NCBI RefSeq assembly: GCF_014207985.1
Contig: NZ_JACHMI010000001.1
Span: 12,383,001 to 12,447,000, forward strand
DNA length: 64,000 nt
Reading direction: 5' to 3'
From: Nonomuraea rubra
GTDB taxonomy: Bacteria > Actinomycetota > Actinomycetes > Streptosporangiales > Streptosporangiaceae
Shown here: in pieces, positions 26,401 to 35,120 of the stretch
Layout: each line of letters begins with the position of its first letter
How positions within the stretch are numbered: the first letter of the stretch is position 1
Program-made: the position numbers and the translations under genes
The notes under the pieces: generated by a model
The model's input: the letters and a program-made list of their open reading frames with translations, nothing else
What the model was told of the DNA's origin: nothing
Database searches by the model: none

Positions 26401-27309
26401 ATGGGCACCCGACCCGACCCCGAGCTGAGCGCGATCATGAGCGAGCGGCGTCACCTGATCAACCTCGCCTACCGGCTGCTCGGCTCGCTGGCCGATGCAG
26501 AGGACGTGGTGCAGGAGACGTACGCCCGCTGGTACGCCATGTCCCGGCAGCAGCAGGAGGCCATCGGCTCGCCCGCCGCCTGGCTGACGCGGGTCGCCGG
26601 CCGCATCTGCCTCGACCTGCTCCGCTCGGCCCGCGCCCGGCGCGAGCGCTACGTGGGCGAGTGGATCCCCGAGCCGCTGCCCGAGCGTACGGAGTGGCCG
26701 GACGGGCAGCCTGGCGACCCCGCCGACCGCGTCACCCTCGACGAGTCGATCAACATGGCCTTCCTCGTCGTGCTGGAGTCGATGACCCCGGCGGAACGCG
26801 TGGCGTTCATCCTGCACGACGTGTTCCGGTACCCGTTCGCCGAGGTGGCCCAGATCGTCGGCCGTACCCCGGCGGCCTGCCGCCAGCTCGCCACCTCGGC
26901 CCGCCGCCGGATCCGTGACTCGCACGTCCCCGCGGCGCCGTCGTCGCAGCAGGCGGGCGTCGTCAGGGCGTTCAAGCAGGCCTGGGAGGGCAAGGACATC
27001 AACGCCCTCATCGCCATCCTCGACCCCGAGGCCACGGCGACCGGCGACGGCGGCGGCCTCGTCACGGCCGTGCTCCACCCCGTCCGGGGCGCCGAGCCGA
27101 TCGCGCGCTTCTTCGCCGACCGGATGGACGCGCGGTCGGATCTGGAGCTCGTCGAGCGTACGGTGAACGGCCAGCCGGGACTGGTGGCTCAGCTGGACGG
27201 CGTCACCGTGTCGGTGCTGGCCTTCGACATCGCGGACGGCCGCATCAAGCACATCTGGGCGGTGCTCAACCCGGAGAAGCTCCGTCCCTGGACGGGGACC
27301 GCACCATGA
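26401..27309 (+). CDS. ECF41-group sigma factor with fused SnoaL-like domain
   Basis: 302 residues, longer than simple ECF factors. Sigma region 2 (HLINLAYRLLGSLADAEDVVQETYARW) and region 4 (MTPAERVAFILHDVFRYPFAEVAQIVGRTPAACRQLATSARRRI) are followed by a SnoaL-type C-terminal domain with the ECF41 marks DGGG (about 216-219) and NPEKL near the end. In this group the C-terminal domain tunes activity in place of an anti-sigma factor. Typical target genes are oxidoreductases or carboxymuconolactone decarboxylases; here the divergent wrbA fits. Confidence 0.92.
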   Translation: MGTRPDPELSAIMSERRHLINLAYRLLGSLADAEDVVQETYARWYAMSRQQQEAIGSPAAWLTRVAGRICLDLLRSARARRERYVGEWIPEPLPERTEWPDGQPGDPADRVTLDESINMAFLVVLESMTPAERVAFILHDVFRYPFAEVAQIVGRTPAACRQLATSARRRIRDSHVPAAPSSQQAGVVRAFKQAWEGKDINALIAILDPEATATGDGGGLVTAVLHPVRGAEPIARFFADRMDARSDLELVERTVNGQPGLVAQLDGVTVSVLAFDIADGRIKHIWAVLNPEKLRPWTGTAP

Positions 27310-27727
27310 AGACGTCCACCTCGTCCTCGGACTCGGCGGTGAACCCGTGCCGCTCGTACAGCCGGCGCGCCTGGCTGCCCTGCAACACGTTCAGCCTGAC
27401 CACGGCGTTCTCGCGGTCGCAGCGCTCCAGCAGCCGGCCCAGCACGGCGGTGCCGATACCCCTGCCCTGCAGCCGCGCGTCCAGGTAGAAGTGCTCCAGC
27501 CAGTACGTGCCCGCCGCCGGCCGCAGCGCGACGCAGCCGGCGAAGGCACCGCCGACCTCGATCGTCCAGGTGTGAGCCGGCTCGAACGCGTCCCGCAGGC
27601 GCTGCCGCACGCGATGCTCGTCGAAGCGGCCCAGCCGTTCGAGGTCCTCGCGCAGCACCACGGCCCGCAGCTCCGCCACCGCCTCGACGTCCGCCACCAA
27701 AGCCGGACGAAGCTCCCAATCTGCCAC
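27266..27727 (-). CDS. GNAT-family N-acetyltransferase
   Basis: 153 residues. Acetyl-CoA-binding motif A: HFYLDARLQGRGIGTAVLGRLLERC (Q-x-x-G-x-G type), then VRLNVLQGSQARRLYERHGF (motif B). N-terminal WELRPALVADVEAVAELRAVVLRED is typical. It acetylates an amine substrate that cannot be guessed. The GTG at 27725-27727 is preferred over upstream readings that are arginine-rich noise. Its 3' end overlaps the sigma gene by 44 bp on the opposite strand. Confidence 0.88.
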   Translation of the reverse strand: MADWELRPALVADVEAVAELRAVVLREDLERLGRFDEHRVRQRLRDAFEPAHTWTIEVGGAFAGCVALRPAAGTYWLEHFYLDARLQGRGIGTAVLGRLLERCDRENAVVRLNVLQGSQARRLYERHGFTAESEDEVDVFMVRSPSRDGASPG

Positions 27728-27885
27728 AATCGCGATGTTAGCGTTCGACGCCCGACCGGCCGCAGCGGCGTCTCGCCGAACTCCCGGGGGTCGCTGGTGC
27801 AGCTTGTGGACAGAGCCGTCGGTGCAGTCCGCACCCTGCGCCTGCCCCACCTGGTCGCTCTCGCCCGTGACCTCGCGGTGCGTGC

Positions 27886-28566
27886 TCAGCCCGTGACGGC
27901 CGGGTCTCTGAAGAGGAAGTAGCTCAGGTGGTCCGCCTGCATGGACTGGTGGAAGCGCGCGGCCTTCGCCTGGGCCGTCCTGTCCGCGGTGACGGCCGTG
28001 TAGACGACGTAACGCCCGGTCGCGCCCGACCGGATCCTGCCGTAGACGTACTCGTCGAGCATCCTGTCCCGCCGCCATTTCACGGCCCGTGAGGAGCCGG
28101 CCAGGTGCTTGGCCGTCGCCTTGGCGGCCTGCTCGCTGGGGAAGGACATGATGACCTGGACGGCGGTGAGGTGCCCGCTGTAGGCGGAGTAGGCGAGCTG
28201 GACGGCGCGCTCGCACCCGTTCTCCGCCAGCACGCCCTGCCTGTCCACCGGCACGCAGGAGTCGTACGTCCAGCCGCTCACCCTCTTGGCCTTGAACGCG
28301 ACGCTGCCCATCCGGAAGTTCCAGTCGCCGAACTCGGAGTCGCTGATCAGCGGGTCCCGGCGTTCCTTCTTGCCGGGGCTGGGCCGGGCGGGCTCGGGTG
28401 TGGAGTTCGTGGCCGGCCGGGCGACGAGGGTGATCGGGGCGGTGCCGTTCAGGTACCTGTAGACGCTGAACGCCAGGCCGCCCGGCAGGAGGACGGCCAG
28501 GATCGCCACCAGGATGGCGACCACACCGGGGTAGTCCCGCGGGACGGGCTGCCGAGGGTTTCCCAT
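27886..28566 (-). CDS. Single-pass membrane protein, unknown
   Basis: 226 residues from the ATG at 28564-28566; upstream in-frame codons give an unlikely leader. A short cytoplasmic N-terminus (MGNPRQPVPRDYPG), one membrane helix (about 15-38) and an extracellular domain beginning with a Pro/Thr/Ser linker. The domain has two Cys (CVPV and NGCERAV) that could bond. I do not recognise the family. It adjoins the TerY-P cluster and the binding-protein-like gene, divergent from the latter, so it may belong with them. Confidence 0.7.
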   Translation of the reverse strand: MGNPRQPVPRDYPGVVAILVAILAVLLPGGLAFSVYRYLNGTAPITLVARPATNSTPEPARPSPGKKERRDPLISDSEFGDWNFRMGSVAFKAKRVSGWTYDSCVPVDRQGVLAENGCERAVQLAYSAYSGHLTAVQVIMSFPSEQAAKATAKHLAGSSRAVKWRRDRMLDEYVYGRIRSGATGRYVVYTAVTADRTAQAKAARFHQSMQADHLSYFLFRDPAVTG

Positions 28567-28727
28567 GTCTCGATTGTGCTGTAGAGCATCCCCTTCTGCC
28601 CCATCTGTCCCAACAGTGATGCCGACTGTTGTCCGGCCGCTGTTGATCACGTTTTAATGACGATGAGTTTAGGCGCCCGCCGCTTCAGGGAGGGAAAGCG
28701 TGCGAGCGCTGCACGGTCACGGGATCA

Positions 28728-30293
28728 GTGACGGCCTTGGAGTCCACGATGTATGACGAACCGGCACCGGCCCCTTCCCCGGTAGCCCGCGCCTTGAGCC
28801 TGTTACGCCAGGCCGGAGCTCTTTTCCGGCGGCGCCTGGTGGTGATCGTCGTGGTCGTCGCCGTGCTGATCTCCACGGTCGTGCTGGTGAACTACACCCA
28901 GGGCTGGTGGCCGTGGGGCGGCTGCGAGACGAAGAGCGCCGACGTCGTGGACATCGACGGTGAATGCGTCGGGCTGATGGATCCGGCCGACGGGACGACG
29001 GTGCTGGGCAAGCAGTACCAGCAGATCCTGGAGGCCATCGCGGCGGAGAACCGCCAGGTCGCCCAGGGCAAGGACTACAGCACGATCGCGCTCATGGCCC
29101 CGATGGGGGCGGGCCCGCGCGGGCTGGTCGGCGAGCGCGCGCTGCATCAGCTCGAAGGGGCGTTCATCGGCCAGTACCGGGCGAACCGCTCCGAGACGTT
29201 CCCCAAGATCCGGCTGCTGCTGGCCAACACGGGGCACGACGGCTCGCAGTGGCGGACGACGGTGCAGGCCGTACGGAAGAACGCCGCGACGGGCGCGACG
29301 GGCAGCCCCGGCCAGATCGTCGCGGTCACCGGGATGGGCCCCAGCCAGCAGGAGAGCATCGACGCCGCCCGCGCCCTGGCCAAGGACCCCGGGATCCCGA
29401 TGGTCGCCGACTTCATCACCGCGGCCGGGTTCAACACCACCGGCGAGATCGACGCCGCCGGGCCCATCCCCGGTCTCACCCGCACCGCGGTCAGCACGTC
29501 GGGCCAGCTCGCCGCCATCGCCGAGGAGTTCAAGAAGAAGAAGGTCGGCGGGAACGCGGCACTGATGTGGGCCGACGTGACCCCGCAGGGCACCAAGGAC
29601 CTGTACGCCCGCTCGCTGAAGGACGCCTTCCTCGACCCGAAGCTGGGGCTCAAGCCGTACGTCGACAGGTCGGGGCTCAGCTTCCCCTTCGACCCGCGTG
29701 GCGGCCCCTCGCTCCTTCGGACCATCAGCGACACGATCTGCGGCACGAAGACCGACATGATCTTCTACGCCGGCCGCCAGGCGTTCATGCCGACCTTCCT
29801 CAAGCTGCTGCGCAGCCGGCCCTGCCGGTCCACGCCCATCACCGTCGTCACCGGTGACGACGCCCAGGACCAGGACCCGAGCGACCCGTCGCTGCACGAC
29901 CCGGAGGCGCCCATCAAGGTGATGTTCGTGCCGCTGGCCGACCCCAACCGGCTCGACCACGAGGACAACCCGCACCGCCAGCTCTACCGGGACTTCCGCA
30001 ACGAGTTCGTGGCACCGCACCACGGGGTGACGTTCCCCGCGGGGCATCTCGGCAGCGGGCTGGCGATCCTGGCGTACGACGCGGTGACGGCCGCGGCGAC
30101 CGCGGTGCAGAAGGCCGCCATCGGCGTGGACCCGTCGCAGCTCAGCCTGCCCTCGGCCGCGGCGGTGCGCGGCCAGCTCTACCTGTTCACCGGCACGAAC
30201 GTGATCCGCGGCGCCAGCGGCGCCTTCACCCTCGACTCCAGGACCGGCGAACGCGTGAACGTCACCACGCCCACGCCCGTGACTATCCCGTGA
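28728..30293 (+). CDS. Membrane-tethered type I periplasmic-binding-like protein
   Basis: 521 residues from the GTG at 28728 (an ATG at 28749 is possible). Residues 36-56 form one membrane helix, after which the whole protein is outside: a type I binding fold recognisable from IALMAPMGAG, IVAVTGMGPSQQESIDAARALAKDPGIPMVADFITAAG, AALMWADVTPQGTKDLYARSLKDAF and DMIFYAGRQAF. There is no lipobox and no ABC permease nearby, so it is unlikely to feed a transporter. It is convergent with the FHA-kinase gene (11-bp overlap) and is probably the sensor of that signalling cluster. Confidence 0.82.
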   Translation: MTALESTMYDEPAPAPSPVARALSLLRQAGALFRRRLVVIVVVVAVLISTVVLVNYTQGWWPWGGCETKSADVVDIDGECVGLMDPADGTTVLGKQYQQILEAIAAENRQVAQGKDYSTIALMAPMGAGPRGLVGERALHQLEGAFIGQYRANRSETFPKIRLLLANTGHDGSQWRTTVQAVRKNAATGATGSPGQIVAVTGMGPSQQESIDAARALAKDPGIPMVADFITAAGFNTTGEIDAAGPIPGLTRTAVSTSGQLAAIAEEFKKKKVGGNAALMWADVTPQGTKDLYARSLKDAFLDPKLGLKPYVDRSGLSFPFDPRGGPSLLRTISDTICGTKTDMIFYAGRQAFMPTFLKLLRSRPCRSTPITVVTGDDAQDQDPSDPSLHDPEAPIKVMFVPLADPNRLDHEDNPHRQLYRDFRNEFVAPHHGVTFPAGHLGSGLAILAYDAVTAAATAVQKAAIGVDPSQLSLPSAAAVRGQLYLFTGTNVIRGASGAFTLDSRTGERVNVTTPTPVTIP

Positions 30294-31473
30294 CCACGAC
30301 GACCACCGCCGCCAGCGCCACCGCCGCGACGAGGAGGAGCAGCCACCAGAGCGCGGGGGACATCCGGCTGAAGCGTACGTGCTCCAGCTCTCCCTCCTCG
30401 GTGAGGTGGAGCAGCGCCGTGCCGACCCTGAACCGGTCGCCCGGCCGCAGGGTCGCGTACAGGACGGGACGGCCGTCGATGAACGTGCCCAGCCCGCCGC
30501 TGTGATCGTGCAGCCGGTAACCCGCGCTCACCCTGCGCACGGTGGCGTGCGCGGGAGCGATCCCGGTCCCGTGGATCACGATGTCGGCCGCGGGCCCGCT
30601 GCCCAGCGTGGTGGTCTCCTTCAGCGTCCCCAGGGTGGCGGGCAGGATCACGGTACGCGGCATCGTCTGCTGCGTGGTCTCCGACTGGTGTCCCACGAGG
30701 CGGCCGAGCAGGTCCATGGCGGCCGGCCGCCGCGCCGGGTCCTTGGCCAGGCAGTCGGCGATCAGTGACCGCAGCGGCTCGGAGATCACCCTCAGGTCGG
30801 GGGTCTCGTTCAGCACGCGGTTGATGATGAAGGCCACGTTGCTCCCCGCGAACAGCGCCTTGCCGGTGGCGGCGAAGTACACCGTCGCCGCCCAGGCGTG
30901 CACGTCGACGGGCGGGCCCACCTCGGCGTCGGCCCCTCCCACCTGCTCCGGCGCGAGGTAGGCGGGCGTGCCCACCGGCGTGGTCATCGCGGCGGTCGCC
31001 TCCAGGGCGCGCGCGATGCCGAAGTCCACGACCCGCGGTCCGTCCGGGCCGACGATGACGTTGGCGGGCTTGAGATCCCGGTGGACGACTCCCGCGCCGT
31101 GGATCGCCGCCAGCGCGGTGGCCGTGTAGGTCGCCAGGCGTTCCAGCGCGGACCCCGACAGCGGCCCGTGCGTCTCGACGAGCTCCTGGAGGGACGGCCC
31201 CTCCACGTACTCGCTCACGATGTACGGCTGGTCCCGGTCGATGGCCGCGTCGATGATCATCGCCGTGTACGCCCTGGGCACCCGCGACGCCATGGACACC
31301 TCGTCCGCGAACCGCCTGCGTGCCCGCGGATCGGCCGCCCCCTGCGCGTGGATCACCTTGATCGCGACCCGGCCCGCCTCGCCCCGCGCGAGGTAGACCG
31401 TGCCCTGGCCGCCGGCCCCCAGGCGGCCGAGCACCTCGTAGGGCCCGATGCGCCGCGGATCGCCGGTGTTCAT
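30283..31473 (-). CDS. Serine/threonine protein kinase with FHA domain and tail anchor
   Basis: 396 residues. Hanks-type kinase 1-270: glycine loop GRLGAGGQGTVYLAR, Lys39 (VAIK), HRDLKPAN (131-138), DFG (150-152), GTPAYLAPEQ. An FHA domain at about 285-355 (LGSGPAADIVIH, HDHSGGLGTFIDGRPV) binds phosphothreonine. A final hydrophobic helix (372-395) anchors the protein by its C-terminus, leaving the catalytic part inside the cell. Kinase and FHA in one chain suggest self-assembly on phosphorylated partners. Last gene of a four-gene operon; its ATG follows the previous stop directly. Confidence 0.93.
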   Translation of the reverse strand: MNTGDPRRIGPYEVLGRLGAGGQGTVYLARGEAGRVAIKVIHAQGAADPRARRRFADEVSMASRVPRAYTAMIIDAAIDRDQPYIVSEYVEGPSLQELVETHGPLSGSALERLATYTATALAAIHGAGVVHRDLKPANVIVGPDGPRVVDFGIARALEATAAMTTPVGTPAYLAPEQVGGADAEVGPPVDVHAWAATVYFAATGKALFAGSNVAFIINRVLNETPDLRVISEPLRSLIADCLAKDPARRPAAMDLLGRLVGHQSETTQQTMPRTVILPATLGTLKETTTLGSGPAADIVIHGTGIAPAHATVRRVSAGYRLHDHSGGLGTFIDGRPVLYATLRPGDRFRVGTALLHLTEEGELEHVRFSRMSPALWWLLLLVAAVALAAVVVVVTG

Positions 31474-32511
31474 TCAGACTCCCAACGTGACCAGGGCGAC
31501 GACGGCGATCGCCGCCAGGACGACGATCAGCACCACGACTCCCCCGTGCCGGGCGCGCGAGCCGTCCCCGACCGCGGACCTCCCCCGCCGCCACGCCTCG
31601 CGCAGGTTGGAGTCGGTCTCGACGTAGATGTGCTCGGGAGTGACGAGCCAGCGCCACGACTCGCCCGCCGCCCGCCACCGCTCGACGTCCACCGAGGCGG
31701 GCGCGCCGTCCACGCACTGGCCGATCAGGCGGCGATGCCGCGACGGCAGGACCCGGGCGAGCGCGGTCTCGTCGAGCGACCACGTCTCGGCGCTCTCCTG
31801 GAGGCACCGTACGACGGCCCAGGCGAACTTGTAATAGTCCGTTTCGGGGGTGAATGCCCCTTCACGGGGGAGCTTCCACTGCTCGGGGTCGGCCTCCGGC
31901 AGGGCACCGCGCCCGCCGACCGGCAGGCAGGAGTCGCAGTCCAGCAGGTACACCGCGGGCGCCGGGTCGATGGTGAAGACGGCGTTGCGCAGTTGCAGGT
32001 CGCCCACCACGTACCCCTGCTCGTGCAGCCACTGCACGGTCGAGAGCAGCCGGCCGAGCACGGCCAGCTTGTACGGCGGCTCGTAGTAACGCGTGCCGTA
32101 GTGGTCGCGCAGCGCGTTCACCCGCTCGGGCGAGCGGGTCAGCTCGTCCAGGTGCCGCGGCACCCGCCGGTCGCGCAGCTCGGCGAACATCTCCTCGGGC
32201 GCGGGCCTGATCAGGATCCCGGTGACCCGCTCCCGGCCGACCACCGCCACCGGCCAGGCGCAGCGCCGGTCGAGTGTCACCCGGTCCTGCCGGGGGAGTT
32301 CGCGCCGCCAGCGGACCATGGCGAGCAGCGCCTCCTCGTCCAGCCCCGCCAGCGTCTCCTCGTCGTACCGCTTGAACAGGAACCGGCCGGGCAAGCCGCC
32401 GACCTCGCACAGTTCCAGGCTCCGCGCCTGGCCGCCCGGGCGCAGGTGGTAGCCGCCGGCGTCCGCGGCAGGCGTCAGATCCGCCTCTTCGACCACGTCT
32501 GGGGGGTTCAT
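31474..32511 (-). CDS. YegI-like kinase of a TerY-P triad, tail-anchored
   Basis: 345 residues. Divergent kinase fold: Lys47 (FLFKRYD) as likely ATP lysine, catalytic loop VVGDLQLRNAVF (168-179) in place of HRDLKxxN, and LLDCDS (189-194) in place of DFG. SDNPxxF-type variation of this sort is characteristic of the kinase in TerY-P triads. A single C-terminal membrane helix (about 321-343) is the anchor. It is encoded 18 bp after the phosphatase gene and adjoins the FHA kinase gene, in the same operon as the vWA protein. Confidence 0.82.
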   Translation of the reverse strand: MNPPDVVEEADLTPAADAGGYHLRPGGQARSLELCEVGGLPGRFLFKRYDEETLAGLDEEALLAMVRWRRELPRQDRVTLDRRCAWPVAVVGRERVTGILIRPAPEEMFAELRDRRVPRHLDELTRSPERVNALRDHYGTRYYEPPYKLAVLGRLLSTVQWLHEQGYVVGDLQLRNAVFTIDPAPAVYLLDCDSCLPVGGRGALPEADPEQWKLPREGAFTPETDYYKFAWAVVRCLQESAETWSLDETALARVLPSRHRRLIGQCVDGAPASVDVERWRAAGESWRWLVTPEHIYVETDSNLREAWRRGRSAVGDGSRARHGGVVVLIVVLAAIAVVALVTLGV

Positions 32512-32529
32512 GCTGCCGCGGTACTCCTG

Positions 32530-33612
32530 TCACAGGACGGCCGTGTCGTGACGGCCCGCCCACAACGCCAGCACGGTCCGATCGTCGTCATAGGTCGACA
32601 GGTGGAAGTCCACGTCGCACAGGAAGCTGCGCAACGCCGGCGGGGAGCTCCACGAGGTGACGAGCCGCTGGGCGAGCACGCTGCCGCCGCCGCCCATGGC
32701 CGTTCCGAACCCGTCGCTGCACAGGACGAGCACATCGCCAGGCCCCCAATCGATCTGCCGTTCCCGCAGCTCGCCGAGGTCGTCCGGCAGGGCGGACGTG
32801 ACGTTGCCAGGCCGCTGCCCCTCCGGCGGGAAGAGCTCGGTCCACGTCCCGTCATGGAGCCACAACGCGGGCGAGTCGCCGATGGCGGCGCAGGCGGCGA
32901 TCCCGCGCCTGCCGTCCGCGGGGACCACCCCGATCGTCAGCGTCGTGGCGGGCGGATCCGACGCCCCGGCGCCGTGCCTGCCGGTGCGCCGGTCGCCGAG
33001 CCTGGAGGTGGCGCGCATGACCTCGCCCGCGATGGTGGCGAAGGCCGCGTGCCAGCCGAGGCCGGGGGTCAGGGAGAGGTTCGTGGCGGCGCGTACGGCC
33101 ACCGCGGCCGCGTGCTCGGCGTGCTGCGTGCTGCCCAGCCCGTCGGCCACGGCCGCGATCACCCACCGGCCGTCCGCGCTCAGTCGCACGGCGTAGGCGT
33201 CCTGAAGGGGTTCGCCGCGGTAGCGGTGCCGCCGGCCGCGCAGGCTCACGGCGCGGACCGTGGTCTGGGCGAGCATGCCGCCGTCGAGCGCGACGCCGGG
33301 CGCACGCGAGTCCGCGCCGCCCGCCAGCAGCACGGGCAGCGGCTGCGGCAGCGGGCCGAGCGGTGTCCTGCCGTCGCCCGCGCCGCGGGTCCTGCGCCGG
33401 ACCAGCTCCTGCCCGAGCAGTACGCCACCGCCGCCCACGACGAGCCCGGACAGGAGCCACCACGGCCACCCCGACCCCGGCTCCCCGCCGCCCTGCCGCT
33501 GGCCCGGCGTCACGGTCACCGTCACGGTCGGCTCCGGCGCCTGACCAGGCCGCACTCCCACCGGACCCATCCCGATGACCAGGAGTAACCCCGCCAGCAC
33601 CGCTCTGATCAT
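32530..33612 (-). CDS. PP2C-type protein phosphatase with N-terminal membrane anchor
   Basis: 360 residues. A signal-like segment (1-20), a Thr/Pro-rich stretch (PTVTVTVTPG), a membrane helix (49-67) and then the PP2C domain inside the cell. Metal-binding motifs: QDAY (137-140), VADGLGS (155-161), DVLVLCSDGFGTAM and DDRTVLALW. It removes phosphate from Ser/Thr and is expected to oppose the two kinases encoded downstream. Its ATG overlaps the stop of the vWA gene (ATGA), so the two are translated together. Confidence 0.9.
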   Translation of the reverse strand: MIRAVLAGLLLVIGMGPVGVRPGQAPEPTVTVTVTPGQRQGGGEPGSGWPWWLLSGLVVGGGGVLLGQELVRRRTRGAGDGRTPLGPLPQPLPVLLAGGADSRAPGVALDGGMLAQTTVRAVSLRGRRHRYRGEPLQDAYAVRLSADGRWVIAAVADGLGSTQHAEHAAAVAVRAATNLSLTPGLGWHAAFATIAGEVMRATSRLGDRRTGRHGAGASDPPATTLTIGVVPADGRRGIAACAAIGDSPALWLHDGTWTELFPPEGQRPGNVTSALPDDLGELRERQIDWGPGDVLVLCSDGFGTAMGGGGSVLAQRLVTSWSSPPALRSFLCDVDFHLSTYDDDRTVLALWAGRHDTAVL

Positions 33613-34310
33613 CTCAGCTGCCGCATCCCGTCAGGTCCGCGCAGCACGGCCGTGTTCCGGTTGACGGAGGCGCTGATGCTGTCGGAGACGGCCTGCGCGA
33701 TGCCGTGCAGCACGGTGGCCGCCCCCGTCGCGACCTCGCCCGCGAACGCCAGCACGTCACCCCTGAGCGTGGAGGCGACCCGCCGCAACGTCTCCTCCCG
33801 CACCGTCCCGAACCCGAGCGCCACGATGTACGGTGCCGGTTGCAGCCCCGCCAGCCGGTCGCGCGCGGGCCCCCAGATCTCGACGTCCTGATGGGATTTG
33901 CCCACGTACGGCTCGCCGTCCGTGATGAAGAAGACGACCGGCGCCCGCACGTCGAACTGCCGTGAGAGCTTCCGGTAGTCCTTCTCGAGGATCTTCACCA
34001 GCTCGCTGAAGACCGCCAGATAGTCCGTCTGCCTGCCCGGCTTCAGCGCCGGCACCCGCATCGCGTCACACGGCCTGGTCAGCGGGAGCACCAGCTCGAC
34101 CTTGTCGGAGAACGACACCACGGCCACGTGCGCCGCCTCGCTGACGCCCGGATCGCCCGCCTCCAGCTCGAAGAGCAGCTCGCCCACGCAGTTGGAGAGC
34201 ACCTCGAACGGGGTGGGCCGTCCGTCTTCGCGGGCGGTGTGCATCGAGTGCGAGACGTCGCAGACGATGTAAAAGGGGAAGGCGCGGGGGCGCCCGTTCG
34301 CCGATCTCAT
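33609..34310 (-). CDS. TerY-like von Willebrand factor A protein
   Basis: 233 residues, all one vWA domain. MIDAS residues: DVSHSM (Asp18, Ser20, Ser22), the Thr in GRQTDYLAVF and the Asp in FFITDGEPY. It has no signal peptide, so it works in the cytoplasm as a metal-dependent docking protein. First gene of an operon continuing with PP2C phosphatase and two kinases. vWA, PP2C and kinase together are the TerY-P triad described from comparative genomics of Ter stress systems; no terD-like gene is present in this window. Confidence 0.88.
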   Translation of the reverse strand: MRSANGRPRAFPFYIVCDVSHSMHTAREDGRPTPFEVLSNCVGELLFELEAGDPGVSEAAHVAVVSFSDKVELVLPLTRPCDAMRVPALKPGRQTDYLAVFSELVKILEKDYRKLSRQFDVRAPVVFFITDGEPYVGKSHQDVEIWGPARDRLAGLQPAPYIVALGFGTVREETLRRVASTLRGDVLAFAGEVATGAATVLHGIAQAVSDSISASVNRNTAVLRGPDGMRQLR

Positions 34311-34370
34311 CGGCTTTTCATCCTGATGGGGATTGCTGGTCTTGGCAAGGTTGCGAACTGAAGGGGGACT

Positions 34371-34847
34371 TCAGGGGGTTCGCGGCCTACGTCTGGTCCT
34401 GCTGCGGCGTATCGGAGCGGTTCGCGGATCGTAGCCGGACCATCGCATCACGGCGATGCAGATGCCGAGGCAGATCGTGAAGACGCCGGAGAGGAGTGCC
34501 GCGGCGGCCACGAGAGAACTGTCCTCCGGATCGCGGAGACCGGGAGGGCTTCCGTCGATCCACCTCGAAGCGGCCCACGCCTGGGTGGCGACGACCACTC
34601 CGAACGCGGCCGTGATCGCGCCCGTGGCGTAGCCGGGAGTGCGGGGCCACGAGCCCGTGGTGGCGAGCACGAGCCCGGCCACCGACCCGATGGGCACCGT
34701 GACGGCCTGGCCGATGACCAGCGCCACGAGCACCGCGTACCTCGCGTGCTCGAAGCCGTCGCCGCGCGGCTCCCCCAGGAGGGGCACCGCCACGACCCCG
34801 CAGAGCAGGCTGATCGCCAGTAACCGGAGCATCGCCACGCCCGCCAT
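34371..34847 (-). CDS. Four-helix membrane protein, unknown
   Basis: 158 residues with four hydrophobic segments (about 5-25, 35-65, 74-95, 112-135) and a short basic tail. There is no motif I recognise. It is in the same direction as the TerY-P operon, ending 60 bp before it, and could share its transcript. The start abuts a gene fragment on the other strand. Confidence 0.6.
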   Translation of the reverse strand: MAGVAMLRLLAISLLCGVVAVPLLGEPRGDGFEHARYAVLVALVIGQAVTVPIGSVAGLVLATTGSWPRTPGYATGAITAAFGVVVATQAWAASRWIDGSPPGLRDPEDSSLVAAAALLSGVFTICLGICIAVMRWSGYDPRTAPIRRSRTRRRPRTP

Positions 34848-34856
34848 GATCGCGCG

Positions 34857-35057
34857 CCGGGGCCCGCCCTGCCCACCCTCTACGCCGCAGTGGCGGACGT
34901 CCCCGGCGGCGCCTACGCGGGCCCGAGCGGGTTCCTGGAGGGCCGCGGCGCGCCGAAACTCGTCGGCCGGTCGAAGACCGCCAGGGACGGCGCGCTCGCC
35001 CGCCGCCTGTGGACGGCCTCCGAGGTACTGACCGGCGTGCGGTTCCCCCGACGGTGA
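34857..35057 (+). pseudogene. 3' remnant of a short-chain dehydrogenase gene
   Basis: In the frame of 34857 the sequence reads PGPALPTLYAAVADVPGG, then AYAGPSGFLEGRGAPKLVGRS, KTARDGALARRLWTASEVLTG and VRFPRR-stop. This is the C-terminal end of SDR enzymes (usual text: PTLYAATAPDVxGGxYxGPxGxxExRGxPxxVxxSxxAxDxxxAxRLWxxSExLTGV). About 200 upstream codons, including the active site, are missing; the fragment begins at the start of the divergent membrane gene. Confidence 0.75.
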
Positions 35058-35120
35058 CGCGGAACTGACGCGACCACTGAGCCGGAGTTGACACCAGGGG
35101 CACCACCGCGGCAGCCGCCC

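Noticed and set aside
28728..30293. Component of a branched-chain amino acid ABC transporter
   Set aside because: There is no lipobox, no permease and no ATPase genes; it is anchored by a helix and neighbours a kinase operon.
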